DNA of 54,004 nt from Neobacillus dielmonensis (GCF_000612665.1 NZ_HG942048.1:133152-187155), one strand, 5' to 3'. Shown: positions 17,392-26,487, counted from the first letter of the stretch. Notes: generated by a model from the letters alone, not told the origin. Numbers and translations are program-made.

Positions 17392-18508
17392 CACTGCTTA
17401 TAGCTAACGAAACATCATAACCACTTAAATCAAGTTCAGTCTCTTTGCCTAGTACAGATTTCGCAAGCTCACTGCCAAGATAAGGACCGCTCGTTAATCC
17501 GGAAGAACCAAGCCCATTTGCCACATAAATCCCTTCAAACCCCGGCAAACGACCTGCAACAGGTAAAAAACCAGGTGTATATGGCCGAAAACCAACTCTT
17601 GTTTCAAGAAAGGTGCTATCCGCTAGCCCTGGGGCCGTTTCTAACACCTGATCTAAAATCTCCCGTATTCCTCCTGGTGTGACTCGATTATCAAAACCCC
17701 TATCATTTTCATGGGTAGAGCCTGCAACTACCCGTCCATCATCAAATGTAAGGAGGTATTGAGTATGGGGCGGAATAACAACCGGCCAGGAACCTGTATC
17801 CTCTCCAGACAGTTCCATATGGACGATTTGTGCTTTTTGTGGCTTCACTGCAAACTCAACACCAAGAGGCTTTAGCAGTTCCTTCGACCATGCGCCGCCG
17901 GTAACAATAACCTGATCCGCATCCATTCTTTGGTCATCCAACTCAATGCCGACTATTTGCTTACCTTCATATCGTATGGAAGCGTTTCCTGTTAAAAAGC
18001 TTGCTCCACTTTTAACGGCTGCGTTAATCAAAGCATCCCTTATCTCTCTCCCATTCACACGGGCTCCACCACTGACATAAACGGAACCATATTCTTCTGA
18101 TAATGGTGGAAACATCCTCTTCGTTTCAGACGGCGACAAAATTTTAATTTCGCCAATTTCCGGTGCATCCTCCCTGCGTTTTCGGGCACGTTCTGCCATT
18201 TGCTCCAACTTTTTTGGATCGGAATGTAAACTAAGAGCACCTACTCGCTTATATCCTGTACTTTTTTCACCATCAGCTTCTAAGTGGGCGATTAATTCGG
18301 GGTAGTATCGGGCTCCGCCTTTTGCTAAGTTATACCATATCTTGTTTCGCCGTTGCGATAACCACGGGCAGACAATTCCAGCAGCCGCATCGGTAGCCTG
18401 TCCAGGGTCTTTGCGGTCAACAATCACCACTTCTGCCCCATATTTAGTGAGGTGGTAGGCTGTAGACGCACCTAATATACCAGCTCCTACCACAATGATT
18501 TTATTCAT
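17387..18508 (-). CDS. FAD-dependent oxidoreductase, D-amino-acid/glycine oxidase family (YurR-like)
   Basis: This 373-residue DAO-family flavoenzyme has the N-terminal dinucleotide motif IIVVGAGILGASTAYHL, a GGAWS segment, HTQYLLTFDDGRVVAGSTHE, and the C-terminal FAD signature GIYVANGLGSSGLTSGPYLG. Such enzymes oxidise D-amino acids, glycine or sarcosine-like secondary amines. Size and motifs match YurR of B. subtilis. The ATG at 18508 follows AGGAATGG. It stands alone, convergent with the small-protein operon. The substrate is unknown. Confidence 0.8.
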   Translation of the reverse strand: MNKIIVVGAGILGASTAYHLTKYGAEVVIVDRKDPGQATDAAAGIVCPWLSQRRNKIWYNLAKGGARYYPELIAHLEADGEKSTGYKRVGALSLHSDPKKLEQMAERARKRREDAPEIGEIKILSPSETKRMFPPLSEEYGSVYVSGGARVNGREIRDALINAAVKSGASFLTGNASIRYEGKQIVGIELDDQRMDADQVIVTGGAWSKELLKPLGVEFAVKPQKAQIVHMELSGEDTGSWPVVIPPHTQYLLTFDDGRVVAGSTHENDRGFDNRVTPGGIREILDQVLETAPGLADSTFLETRVGFRPYTPGFLPVAGRLPGFEGIYVANGLGSSGLTSGPYLGSELAKSVLGKETELDLSGYDVSLAISSE

Positions 18509-18695
18509 AACACCATTCCTATTGTTTAAAGTTTATCCCTTTCATTATAGCTTAGAGGGTTTATTTTTAAAATTTCAGGTGCTTAGATTTAGTGATCACT
18601 GTTGGACAAACACACATTTATCACCATATAGGTCTTGTACTAAACCAAATGGCTTACCTTACATATTTTATTCTAAAGATAGGAGGTGATAAACT

Positions 18696-19628
18696 TTGGC
18701 TTTTGATTATCCTCGTTGGTCCAAGCTCCCCTACACGGGGGAAAAAAATCCTCCAAAGAACCCAGAAGAACCGCTTGCGGGTTCATGGCCATTGATTTTT
18801 TTAAAGCGAGATGGAATGGGTTGGTTTACCGATCCGCTTGGCAATCCAATTCCAAGAGTAAAGGATCCCAATTCCATCGACTGGAAGGAACAGTTAAAAC
18901 AAGTCCAGAGAACACTTGCGGATTTGTCTCCTGTCGAGCAGTTGATTGCTGATTATTGGGGAACAGGGCATGTAACCAAACAATGGACGCCCATCATTGA
19001 TCGATTAATTGACACCTATACCATCTATCGGTCAGCACTCCCGCCCCTCTCTCTAGCGACTCCGGAGGCTGGCCGCATACTAGCGATTACTCAGGGCGCC
19101 ATTAATGATGCCCTTATCCTCTGTTGGGCTGTGAAATATCGTTATGACGCAGCCAGACCAAACCAGCAAGACCACGATTTGCCAACCTACCTCTGTACAC
19201 CGCGGCATCCTACTTATATTTCTGCTCACGCTATCGTTGGGGGTGTTGTTTCAGAAGTTTTAATCCACTTTTTCCCGGCCGAGAAAGAACGCCTTCAGGA
19301 GTTGGCGGAACAATGTGCAATCGCACGTGTATATGGAGGGGTTCATTATCCGATTGACAGTAGCGAAGGCTTAAGGCTTGGACGGGCTATCGGGCGAATG
19401 CTGGCCGACTATTTTACGATTCAAACCGATGCAGCTGGAAACTCTGTTGACCGGCAATTCACCGAAGACAGGAATGCCGAACTTCCTCCAGGTCCTTTTC
19501 CGTTTGAACAAGCCATACCATATCCTTTCGTAAATTTTTGCCAGTCAGCTGTTATTGAGGAATCCATAGTTGATAGAATCGTAAAATTTTTCTTGAGAAT
19601 ATTTAAACGAAGAATAGACAATCCCTAA
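18696..19628 (+). CDS. Vanadium-dependent haloperoxidase / PAP2-like phosphatase family protein
   Basis: The 310-residue protein carries the phosphate/vanadate-binding signature of the PAP2-haloperoxidase superfamily in three parts: KYRYDAARP (Lys and Arg), PRHPTYISAHA (in place of the usual PSGH) and ARVYGGVHYPIDSSEGLRLGR (Arg and catalytic His). There is no signal peptide. The TTG start at 18696 follows AGGAGGTGAT, a near-ideal ribosome site. Whether it is a peroxidase or a phosphatase cannot be decided; the histidine in SAHA keeps the usual pattern. It precedes a 52-residue gene. Confidence 0.8.
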   Translation: MAFDYPRWSKLPYTGEKNPPKNPEEPLAGSWPLIFLKRDGMGWFTDPLGNPIPRVKDPNSIDWKEQLKQVQRTLADLSPVEQLIADYWGTGHVTKQWTPIIDRLIDTYTIYRSALPPLSLATPEAGRILAITQGAINDALILCWAVKYRYDAARPNQQDHDLPTYLCTPRHPTYISAHAIVGGVVSEVLIHFFPAEKERLQELAEQCAIARVYGGVHYPIDSSEGLRLGRAIGRMLADYFTIQTDAAGNSVDRQFTEDRNAELPPGPFPFEQAIPYPFVNFCQSAVIEESIVDRIVKFFLRIFKRRIDNP

Positions 19629-19718
19629 AAACTAAGGTTGTAGTTTTAATAAAAAACCTCTAATGGTTAAGTATACTTCTCTTTTATGGTGCAAATATAC
19701 TAAATGGAGGTGGCTGTT

Positions 19719-19877
19719 TTGGCGGGTAAACTTGACAATGAACAATCAAACGAAATCAAGTTTAGTATCTGGGATACACGTACGAAGGAAAATCTTGGGC
19801 TAACCAATGACCAATATGAACATGCGATGGAAGACAATTCCCAAGATTTAAATGCTACAGAAAAACCTACTAGCTGA
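19719..19877 (+). CDS. Very small acidic protein (52 residues), unknown function
   Basis: TTG at 19719 follows GGAGGTGG at about 7 bases. The product begins MAGKLDNEQSNEIKFSIWD and continues TRTKENLGLTNDQYEHAMED; it is hydrophilic, without signal or membrane segment. A terminator begins right after the stop codon. The stretch AATATACTAAATGGAGG just upstream may include a -10 element, but no good -35 is seen. It is probably real given the ribosome site and terminator. Family not recognised. Confidence 0.6.
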   Translation: MAGKLDNEQSNEIKFSIWDTRTKENLGLTNDQYEHAMEDNSQDLNATEKPTS

Positions 19878-19880
19878 AAG

Positions 19881-19903
19881 AGCAGCCCTACGGCTGCTTT
19901 TTC
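19881..19903 (+). terminator. Terminator after the 52-residue gene
   Basis: AGCAGCC (19881-19887) and GGCTGCT (19892-19898) form a 7-bp stem with loop CTAC, followed by a run of T. Confidence 0.8.
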
Positions 19904-19918
19904 ATTTCTGGCTATATT

Positions 19919-20245
19919 TTAAAAAAAGAAACGCAATAGCATCATGCTAATAATTCCACACAATACAGTTGCCAGCAAGCTTCGCGTTTTTACCGCAACC
20001 AAAAAAGTGGGGATTGCTGCAATCAAATCAAGGTTACGGAAAGACAGTGACAGCTCGCCATCATTCATAAATATCTCCTGACCGACTAGTGCCGCCATGA
20101 CGGAAATAGGAACAAAACTTAACCATCGTGTCCCCCACTCCGGTAATTCAAACCGACTAAGGACCATTAGTGGGAGAACTCTGGGCAGAAATGTGACTAA
20201 TGCTGTTCCTATAATAATAATCAAGATCCCCCATCTTACTTCCAT
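19919..20245 (-). CDS. azlD: AzlD-type branched-chain amino acid exporter small subunit
   Basis: The 108-residue membrane protein has about four helices and the AzlD pattern (IGTALVTFLPRVLPLMVLSR, then WLSFVPISVMAALVGQEIF). AzlC and AzlD together form a branched-chain amino acid exporter in the cytoplasmic membrane. Its start overlaps the azlC stop by 10 bases, showing translational coupling. Confidence 0.85.
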   Translation of the reverse strand: MEVRWGILIIIIGTALVTFLPRVLPLMVLSRFELPEWGTRWLSFVPISVMAALVGQEIFMNDGELSLSFRNLDLIAAIPTFLVAVKTRSLLATVLCGIISMMLLRFFF

Positions 20246-20970
20246 TTTTCAATCACCATCCCAATCGTCGAAGCGAATATCGTTGCTAAAATGACCCCTA
20301 AACTGCTGGAAAACATCATGCTGACACCTACTGCTATCACGATTGCCAGAACCCCAACAATGATATCAAGGACAATTTTTCTTCTGCTGATCATCGACAG
20401 GACCAAAAGCCCGATAAACATCGCCGGCAGCGCATAATTCAACCCGAATTTTTCCGGATTGGATATCCAGTTTCCAAAATAGGCTCCTGCTATATTGGCG
20501 ACCACCCAATTTATCCAGGCGGTAAGATTTAAGCCTTGCATCCATCTTTCACTAATCGCTTTCTTCTCTGCAGCCTTATTTATGGCAACTCCGAATGTTT
20601 CGTCTGTGAGCAGCGTCCCAATCAGCATGTTTTTTAATGGTGAAAGATGGCGAAAATAGGGTGATAATGCGGCACTCAGTAAAATATGCCGCAAATTCAC
20701 AAAGAAAACCGTTATGATAATGGCCATCGCTGAACTATTAACAGCAATCATTCCAGCAGCTATGAATTGGGCCGAACCCGCGTAAAGAATAAAGCTCAAT
20801 AGGACGATTTCCGCAATGCTCAGGCCAGCCGTTTTTTCCACTACCCCAGCCGCAAAACCAATACTTAAGTAACCCAACAATGTGGGAATACAGTCCTTCA
20901 CTCCCTGGATAAACGTATCACTATTCTGGGGTGCCGGAATGGTCTCCATTTGGGCATTCACTTGACCCAT
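20236..20970 (-). CDS. azlC: AzlC-type branched-chain amino acid exporter large subunit
   Basis: The 244-residue protein has the AzlC pattern: GVKDCIPTLLGYLSIGFAAG, LSFILYAGSAQFIAAGMI, FFVNLRHILLSAALSPYF and LIGTLLTDETFGVA. It has about seven membrane helices. The ATG follows TTGGAGGG. It lies 37 bases after a TrmB-type regulator gene and overlaps azlD, so regulator and exporter form one operon. In B. subtilis azlCD is controlled by an Lrp-like repressor (AzlB), so a TrmB partner is different. Confidence 0.9.
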   Translation of the reverse strand: MGQVNAQMETIPAPQNSDTFIQGVKDCIPTLLGYLSIGFAAGVVEKTAGLSIAEIVLLSFILYAGSAQFIAAGMIAVNSSAMAIIITVFFVNLRHILLSAALSPYFRHLSPLKNMLIGTLLTDETFGVAINKAAEKKAISERWMQGLNLTAWINWVVANIAGAYFGNWISNPEKFGLNYALPAMFIGLLVLSMISRRKIVLDIIVGVLAIVIAVGVSMMFSSSLGVILATIFASTIGMVIEKWK

Positions 20971-21007
20971 ACTATTCCCTCCAACATCTATCTAAAAATA
21001 AAGCTTG

Positions 21008-21820
21008 TTAACATTCAAATGGCTTCCCTGTAACGACATGGTATAGTCCTGAATGACTTTTCCATAGGGATTCTACTTTAGCAGGGCCCAATTCTTTCAC
21101 TAGTTCCGCAAACATAATGTCATGGCGAATATACTCTACGGCCACTAACACAAGCGCCGGATCCTGAGTTTTGATAGCCCATGCAGGACTGTTTGGTGAA
21201 AAATTGGCAATTAGGACTTCCTCGTTATCCCTCGATACAATGGTTAGCCGGCCATTCATCCGTTCTTCTGCTACTTCTGGTGCCATATAATCATGATGGG
21301 TGGTAACGCCCATTTCCGTGTCGGGCGCTCCAAACAGGATAGAAAAGACATGAACACCCTTATTAATTTTCAGCCTAACATCCGGTTGAACCAATGAAAT
21401 TTGCGGCTCCCAAATAGACAGCCAAAGCTCTTCTTTGGCACTATTAATCATGGCAGCCATCTCTGCCAATACGTTCTCATCACTGCTAATTCGGCGGATT
21501 ACGTCAATTTGCTGTTCACTTTCGATCGCAGCCAAATTTTTTTCCAAAAAATCAAAGGATTGTTCAAAGGAATTGCGTAAACGGTCAATTAATTCTTTAG
21601 CTGGTAATGGAGCATATGTCAAAGGGTCGGTAGGGACCGTATAAACAGCCCCTTTATCTAGAAGCTTTCCCAAAACCTCATAAATCATCGACCTGGGGAC
21701 TCCTGACCTCTTGCTAACTTCATAGCCGGTAATGGGGGAGTTCTTTAACAAACCAATATAGGCTTTGCATTCATATTGAGAAAACCCTAGCTTCTGAAGT
21801 TCTTTAAAAATTTCCTCCAT
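21008..21820 (-). CDS. TrmB family transcriptional regulator
   Basis: The 270-residue protein has an N-terminal winged helix of TrmB type (LQKLGFSQYECKAYIGLLKN and YEVSKRSGVPRSMIYEVLGKL), a linker helix, and a C-terminal ligand-binding part of the TrmB/PLD-like kind (AKEELWLSIWE, LKINKGVHVFSILFG). TrmB proteins usually sense sugars in archaea; bacterial ones have varied ligands. Position upstream of azlCD in the same operon suggests that it senses an amino acid or analogue, by inference. It has a clear sigma-A promoter whose -10 lies in a direct repeat. Confidence 0.85.
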   Translation of the reverse strand: MEEIFKELQKLGFSQYECKAYIGLLKNSPITGYEVSKRSGVPRSMIYEVLGKLLDKGAVYTVPTDPLTYAPLPAKELIDRLRNSFEQSFDFLEKNLAAIESEQQIDVIRRISSDENVLAEMAAMINSAKEELWLSIWEPQISLVQPDVRLKINKGVHVFSILFGAPDTEMGVTTHHDYMAPEVAEERMNGRLTIVSRDNEEVLIANFSPNSPAWAIKTQDPALVLVAVEYIRHDIMFAELVKELGPAKVESLWKSHSGLYHVVTGKPFEC

Positions 21821-21882
21821 ACCGATCGTCCTTTACCGAATTTTTAGTAGTTATTATTATACTTACTATTTATTTCGTAGTT

Positions 21883-21911
21883 ATTATACTGCTGACTAAG
21901 TTTATTTTCAA
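21883..21911 (-). promoter_or_regulatory. Sigma-A promoter of the trmB-azlCD operon
   Basis: On the minus strand TTGAAA (21906-21911) and a perfect TATAAT (21883-21888) are 17 bases apart. On the plus strand, TAGTTATTATNATACT-like copies near 21847 and 21878 form a direct repeat of which the second overlaps the -10, a plausible autoregulatory operator. Confidence 0.75.
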
Positions 21912-21944
21912 GAAAATTAGGAATTGTCCATGGATATTTTGTTT

Positions 21945-21984
21945 CAAAAATAAAACTGCCAGGATTTTGATACATCCTGGCAGT
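21945..21984 (-). terminator. Terminator of the FMN reductase gene
   Basis: ACTGCCAGGAT (21955-21965) and ATCCTGGCAGT (21974-21984) form a perfect 11-bp stem, followed on the minus strand by TTTTATTTTTG. Confidence 0.85.
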
Positions 21985-21998
21985 GTGTAACTATATAA

Positions 21999-22538
21999 TT
22001 ATTCGTTGACAAGATCAACAAACCGGTCAATCACCGTATCAAGGAAACTGATAGTTGCTTCATCCGTTAGCTTGCCTGTTTCTGCATCAAACTTGTTTTG
22101 AGCCTGGCTGATGAGAATTTCATTTCCTGCCGGTGGTAAAAGTTTTACCTGCAAAGCAGTTAATATTTGGCGTAATTGAAGCTGTGCTCGGATCGTACCC
22201 ATGATGCCAGTTGCGGCCCCTGCGGTCATAACTGGTTTTCCGATTAGAACTTTATCAACTCGGGAAAGCCAATCTAGCGCATTTTTTAATACGCCTGGGA
22301 TTGACCAGTTATATTCAGGTGTAATGATCAGCACCCCGTCGGCTTCTTTTACTTTCTTTTTAAATTGGACAACCGATTCAGGAGGATTGAGTTCTTCGTC
22401 CTGGTTGTAATGCGGAAGTACTCCGATATCAAGGATCTCTAAATCGAAATGACCAGTGTTGCGTTCTTGAATTGTTTCGGCCAAAAGTCTGTTATAGGAG
22501 CCGTTTCTTAAGCTGCCTACTATGGCTACAAGTTTCAT
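21999..22538 (-). CDS. NAD(P)H-dependent FMN reductase family protein
   Basis: This 179-residue flavodoxin-fold enzyme is of the NADPH-dependent FMN reductase/azoreductase group. Signatures are VAIVGSLRNGSYNRLLAE (FMN phosphate loop), DIGVLPHYNQDEE, and ITPEYNWSIPGVLKNALDWLSR (flavin contact). The ATG at 22538 is chosen; a GTG four codons upstream would fall within the AGAGGTG ribosome site. It is a single gene with its own terminator. The physiological acceptor (azo dye, quinone or free flavin) is unknown. Confidence 0.85.
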   Translation of the reverse strand: MKLVAIVGSLRNGSYNRLLAETIQERNTGHFDLEILDIGVLPHYNQDEELNPPESVVQFKKKVKEADGVLIITPEYNWSIPGVLKNALDWLSRVDKVLIGKPVMTAGAATGIMGTIRAQLQLRQILTALQVKLLPPAGNEILISQAQNKFDAETGKLTDEATISFLDTVIDRFVDLVNE

Positions 22539-22754
22539 TCCCTTATGCACCTCTTATATGTATTTTTGTTGAAGTTACAAACTGATTATAAGGATATAAA
22601 ATAGAATTTTTCAACAATAGTGACTCGCGAGGCAGATTTTTGGGCCAAAAGGTTGATTATTCATTTGATAATCCTATGGATTGACTCTATTGTAATTTAT
22701 GTTATTTAAAATAGTTTACGATATTGATAGTACGTAGATTGTCGGTGATAAAAA

Positions 22755-23900
22755 GTGAAAGAATCAGTCTTATATAAAGATAAGAAAATGAAATGGAGTC
22801 TTCCCAAAATAGACCCCGTGTTGGCCATTTCCCTCAGCTTGGCAACAGCAAGCTGTTTTTTTCATGCTCCAAGATGGGAATATGTTGATTTTAAAGTCCT
22901 AATTAGTTTATTTAATCTGATGATGGCCATCAAAGCCTTTGAAGGGTTGAAGTTATTAGATAAAGTTGCCATCGGCTTGTTAAATAAATGCGAAAACAGC
23001 AGGACGATTTCGGCCATTCTAATCTCGTTATGCTTTTTCAGCTCTATGATTGTTACCAATGACGTGGCCTTATTGACCTTTGTTCCGTTAACGTTGGTTA
23101 TAAGCAGGACAGCAAAAGTAAATATGATGAAAACAGTCATCCTGCAAACCATTGCAGCCAATATCGGCAGCAGCTTAACGCCGATGGGAAATCCGCAAAA
23201 TTTATTCCTCTTCGCTACTTACGGATTAAAACCATTGCTGTTTTTTTCAACGATATTATTAATGGGTGTGTTAGGAATTATTGTCGTGGTATTCCTGATA
23301 ATACGGCTTCCGAAAAAAGAATTGAACAACATAAATCTAACTCCCATCCAAGTTGGCAATCCGAAACACGCGGGTTTTTGGGGTTTATCATTAATAGTGA
23401 CCATTGCTTCCATATTTGGATATATTTCTTACCAATTGGCTTTTATAGTCACGCTAGTCACATCCATTGTTTTGGATGGCAAATTATTGAGACGTATCGA
23501 TTATCAGCTGTTAATCACTTTTATCGGCTTTTTTATTTTCGTTGGAAATATTTCAAATACCTACGCGGTGCAGGCAGCTGCCCAGGCCAGCCTCGAGGAT
23601 TCTGATTCGGTTTATTTCACATCGATCTTATTAAGCCAATTTATTAGCAATGTTCCGGCCTCTATCTTGCTTGCACATTTTACTAGTGATTGGCAGCCGT
23701 TATTAATTGGAGTGAATATCGGTGGCCTCGGTACCATTATCGCTTCTTTAGCCAGTGTTATTTCTTATAAGCTATTTACTGGAGAAAACCCAAAGGAAAA
23801 CAAAACATATCTGGTCAAATTTACAATCTATAATTTTTCCTTGCTCGCAATATTGACGTTATCTTTTTATTTTATTAAAAAATTTTTGGATTTACTGTAA
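22755..23900 (+). CDS. ArsB/NhaD/SLC13-like anion permease
   Basis: The 381-residue membrane protein has about ten helices and ion-transporter superfamily traits: SMIVTNDVALLTFVPLTLVI in the first half, IAANIGSSLTPMGNPQNLFLF, and the matching SQFISNVPASILLAHF with NIGGLGTIIASLAS in the second half. The two inverted halves with conserved N-P-Q/N-V-P hairpins are characteristic. The substrate (dicarboxylate, sulfate, arsenite or Na+) cannot be told. The start is GTG at 22755 after GGTGAT, or ATG eleven codons later. It is convergent with terC. Confidence 0.75.
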   Translation: MKESVLYKDKKMKWSLPKIDPVLAISLSLATASCFFHAPRWEYVDFKVLISLFNLMMAIKAFEGLKLLDKVAIGLLNKCENSRTISAILISLCFFSSMIVTNDVALLTFVPLTLVISRTAKVNMMKTVILQTIAANIGSSLTPMGNPQNLFLFATYGLKPLLFFSTILLMGVLGIIVVVFLIIRLPKKELNNINLTPIQVGNPKHAGFWGLSLIVTIASIFGYISYQLAFIVTLVTSIVLDGKLLRRIDYQLLITFIGFFIFVGNISNTYAVQAAAQASLEDSDSVYFTSILLSQFISNVPASILLAHFTSDWQPLLIGVNIGGLGTIIASLASVISYKLFTGENPKENKTYLVKFTIYNFSLLAILTLSFYFIKKFLDLL

Positions 23901-23903
23901 CAC

Positions 23904-23937
23904 AAAAAGACGATGACATTTTGCTCATCGTCTTTTT
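23904..23937. terminator. Bidirectional terminator between the permease and terC
   Basis: AAAAAGACGATGA (23904-23916) and TCATCGTCTTTTT (23925-23937) form a 13-bp perfect stem with T runs on both strands. Confidence 0.88.
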
Positions 23938-23941
23938 TTCT

Positions 23942-24661
23942 TTATCGAGTTTTTATTTTCCCAATATAATGGACGATAAAAGTGGCGAAGAACGTAATCG
24001 TAATTAAGCTAAAGAAAACTACCTCATCCATATGGAAACCAAAGGCAGAAACAATCATTCTAATTCCGATGATGGCCACTAGGAGAAAAGCGGTCGTTTC
24101 AAATTCTGGAACTTTTTCAATCAGCGCCAAAAATAATTGTGCCACACCCCGCATCATTAAAATCCCCAATACCCCTCCCAAAAGCAAGATCCACTCCTGG
24201 TCAGACACGCCAAACGCAGCTATAATGCTGTCCAAACTAAATGCAATATCCATTAATTCCACTGTCAAAACTGTGCCCCAAAAGCCCTTTGCTTTCGATT
24301 GCACTTCTTCTTCTCCATTATCCTTCTTCACGAAGTTTTGCAGTACAATCCAAAGCAGATAGTGTCCGCCAATAATTTTAATCCAGGGTATATTGATTAA
24401 GGTAACACCTAGGCCAATCGCCAAAACACGGAAGAAATAAGCCCCAAAAATTCCATAAAACAGTGCTTTTTTTCTCTGTTTTTTTGGCAAATGCTTTACC
24501 ATCACCGCTAGAACCAATGCGTTATCGGCAGACAGGAAGCCTTCAAGAACAATTAGAATCCCAATGACTCCCCAACTCGCTGGATTAAAGAAGGCGTGTT
24601 GAAATTCCTCTAAGGAAAAAATGGTCCCATAACTGGTTATGATATCGTTCAGGAGTTCCAT
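23942..24661 (-). CDS. TerC family integral membrane protein
   Basis: The 239-residue protein has about seven helices with the TerC signature GFLSADNALVLAVMVKHLP and ELMDIAFSLDSIIAAFG; the two paired Asp-containing motifs (SADNA, FSLDS) probably bind metal. TerC proteins (YceF, YkoY in B. subtilis) export Mn2+ and help metalate secreted enzymes. No yybP-ykoY riboswitch is visible upstream. The ATG at 24661 is chosen because AAAGGAG precedes it; an earlier in-frame TTG lies before that site. Confidence 0.85.
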   Translation of the reverse strand: MELLNDIITSYGTIFSLEEFQHAFFNPASWGVIGILIVLEGFLSADNALVLAVMVKHLPKKQRKKALFYGIFGAYFFRVLAIGLGVTLINIPWIKIIGGHYLLWIVLQNFVKKDNGEEEVQSKAKGFWGTVLTVELMDIAFSLDSIIAAFGVSDQEWILLLGGVLGILMMRGVAQLFLALIEKVPEFETTAFLLVAIIGIRMIVSAFGFHMDEVVFFSLITITFFATFIVHYIGKIKTR

Positions 24662-24774
24662 ACCTATTTCTCCTTTACCTTTCAAGTGTCATTTTGACAT
24701 CTTGTCCAATTTAAAACATGTCAAAGCATTGCCTTGATAGTTTAAATGTATGAATCAGAATGGATTATATGTAC

Positions 24775-24819
24775 AAAAATAGGGAAAGCCGTTCTCTCTG
24801 TTAAAAAACGGCTTTCCCT
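24775..24819 (-). terminator. Terminator of the DUF4145 gene
   Basis: AGGGAAAGCCGTT (24781-24793) and AACGGCTTTCCCT (24807-24819) form a 13-bp perfect stem, followed on the minus strand by ATTTTT. Confidence 0.88.
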
Positions 24820-24824
24820 CAGCT

Positions 24825-26360
24825 TTATTCGGTATCCTCGAGCAAAGGAATTTTTACTTCTACTCCTAAACGCGTCAATAATTTTCCAAGTGTTTCGAGA
24901 CCTGATTTTGGATTAATTTTCGTTTCTAGATAATAGGTCTTCCCTGTTATCTTAGATTCATAGGTATGCTTTTGAGCAAACGGGCGTCGGTCCTTGTGAA
25001 TCGGTTTTAATGCGATGGCGTACCTTTTTCCATTGTCAGTGGAACCGAGTACAATCCCTTCTTTTACAAGAGGATATAGCGGAAGCTGGTGTCCTTCAAT
25101 CCATTTTAATCCTTCTTTCCAAAGCGAAGGCACACTATCACCACGTATGACCGTTTTGCTTTCTCCTAATTTGACTCTTACAAATAAAGATTCCCACTTC
25201 TTGTAGCTGCGGCTTTCTTTCGAAACATCCGTTAGACTGGCAGTTGAAATTTTAGCGTCTGCTTTCTTTTTCAATTGCTCAAACAGTTTTTCTACCGTTC
25301 CGACTCCTACATTTTCATATTTTGCGAGAACCACTAATTCCTGCGGCAGATGACCTACAATTACTTTACCATCGCCGTTTAACTGCCTAAGCAGGCTTGG
25401 TATCCCTGTGAATTCCTCGGAAGTGAGTCCAACGTTTGCAAGTTCCTCAGTCACAACAATACGGTCAGCTTTATAAAAGAAGAATAATTCACCAGGACGT
25501 TCGTGAATAAGCTGTCTTCGGGCTTTTTCTTCCTCGATAAACAACCCTAATTCTTCAAAAAAGATTTCGTCATTTTTCTCACTGAACCGTTTGATGTGTT
25601 TGTGCAACCCGTCCAAATTATTGGGCAGCTCACTCATGATTCGCGCCTGTTGCTCTGCTCCCAATCGGATTAGATAGGTCTCGGATTTTTGAAATCGCTG
25701 CGGCAAAAGAAAGGCATCACGTAGAAAGTAAGGCACCTCAAGCTTGCGTTCCTTATAGGCTATAGTCCGAATGGTGGTAAACCCAGGAATATCTTGTATA
25801 TCATCAACCAGATCAACAGCAGCCGCTATTTCCTTCGGTACAGCATCTCCCATTAGAGGGACAGATGGATTCCGGAGAAGTTCCTCTAAGGTATTAAGCC
25901 TTATTTCAAGCTCGGTCATATCAAAAGATTGTTCTGTGTGAAACAATGGTTCCTGATAATCGGGAACGGTTACATCAACAGGCCCGTATACTTCTACATA
26001 CCATTTGACAATGGTATACAAGGCTTCCCAGCATAATAACGCTTCCGAATACCTGAATCTGCGGGCATCATGTGCCGCCTGGTTGCCGGTTTGCCTTACA
26101 AAGTGGAGCACTTCCCTGATCTCAGGTATTAAGTAGCCTTTTTCATTCAGCATATCAAGTCTTTCTTTTAAGTTAGTCCGTGGTTCAATGGGCAGCTGTT
26201 CTGCCTTTATGACCAGCTGCAGAATGTTTTCAACAAACACCCGAGCATGGGTCAGCATCGTGCGCGGACTGGTGAAAATACTATTTTCCAGTTCCTTTGC
26301 AACGAGCGCCAGTTCCTTTGAAATGGGTTCTAAAAATTGATAGAAATATTGCTTGTTCAT
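24825..26360 (-). CDS. DUF4145-containing protein, function unknown
   Basis: The 511-residue protein begins with a helical domain resembling DUF4145 (about 10-130): ELENSIFTSPRTMLTHARVFVENILQ and HFVRQTGNQAAHDARRF, the NxAAH motif common in HEPN-like domains attached to type I restriction enzymes. The rest (130-511) is not recognised; it has long charged helices and a Lys/Arg-rich C-terminal part (KHTYESKITGKTYYLETK). No nuclease, helicase or methylase gene is nearby. The ATG at 26360 follows GGGGGAAACGGA. It stands alone with a strong terminator. A role in nucleic acid binding is only a guess. Confidence 0.6.
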   Translation of the reverse strand: MNKQYFYQFLEPISKELALVAKELENSIFTSPRTMLTHARVFVENILQLVIKAEQLPIEPRTNLKERLDMLNEKGYLIPEIREVLHFVRQTGNQAAHDARRFRYSEALLCWEALYTIVKWYVEVYGPVDVTVPDYQEPLFHTEQSFDMTELEIRLNTLEELLRNPSVPLMGDAVPKEIAAAVDLVDDIQDIPGFTTIRTIAYKERKLEVPYFLRDAFLLPQRFQKSETYLIRLGAEQQARIMSELPNNLDGLHKHIKRFSEKNDEIFFEELGLFIEEEKARRQLIHERPGELFFFYKADRIVVTEELANVGLTSEEFTGIPSLLRQLNGDGKVIVGHLPQELVVLAKYENVGVGTVEKLFEQLKKKADAKISTASLTDVSKESRSYKKWESLFVRVKLGESKTVIRGDSVPSLWKEGLKWIEGHQLPLYPLVKEGIVLGSTDNGKRYAIALKPIHKDRRPFAQKHTYESKITGKTYYLETKINPKSGLETLGKLLTRLGVEVKIPLLEDTE

Positions 26361-26414
26361 TCCGTTTCCCCCGGTCCCTTTATAGACCCATTTTACCATA
26401 AAGCTAATAAAAAA

Positions 26415-26441
26415 AAGCTAGAATATCGAGGATACCAGCTT
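26415..26441 (-). terminator. Weak terminator after the tmrB-like pseudogene
   Basis: AAGCT and AGCTT with an inner GTATCCTCGATATT part form an imperfect hairpin on the minus strand, followed by eight T. Confidence 0.5.
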
Positions 26442-26487
26442 AAAAGGTTGGGAATAATCTGAAAAAATATTTAAGAAAACAGCTTTG

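Noticed and set aside
24662..24824. Possible yybP-ykoY manganese riboswitch before terC
   Set aside because: TerC genes often have one, but the leader here is short and shows none of the conserved elements.
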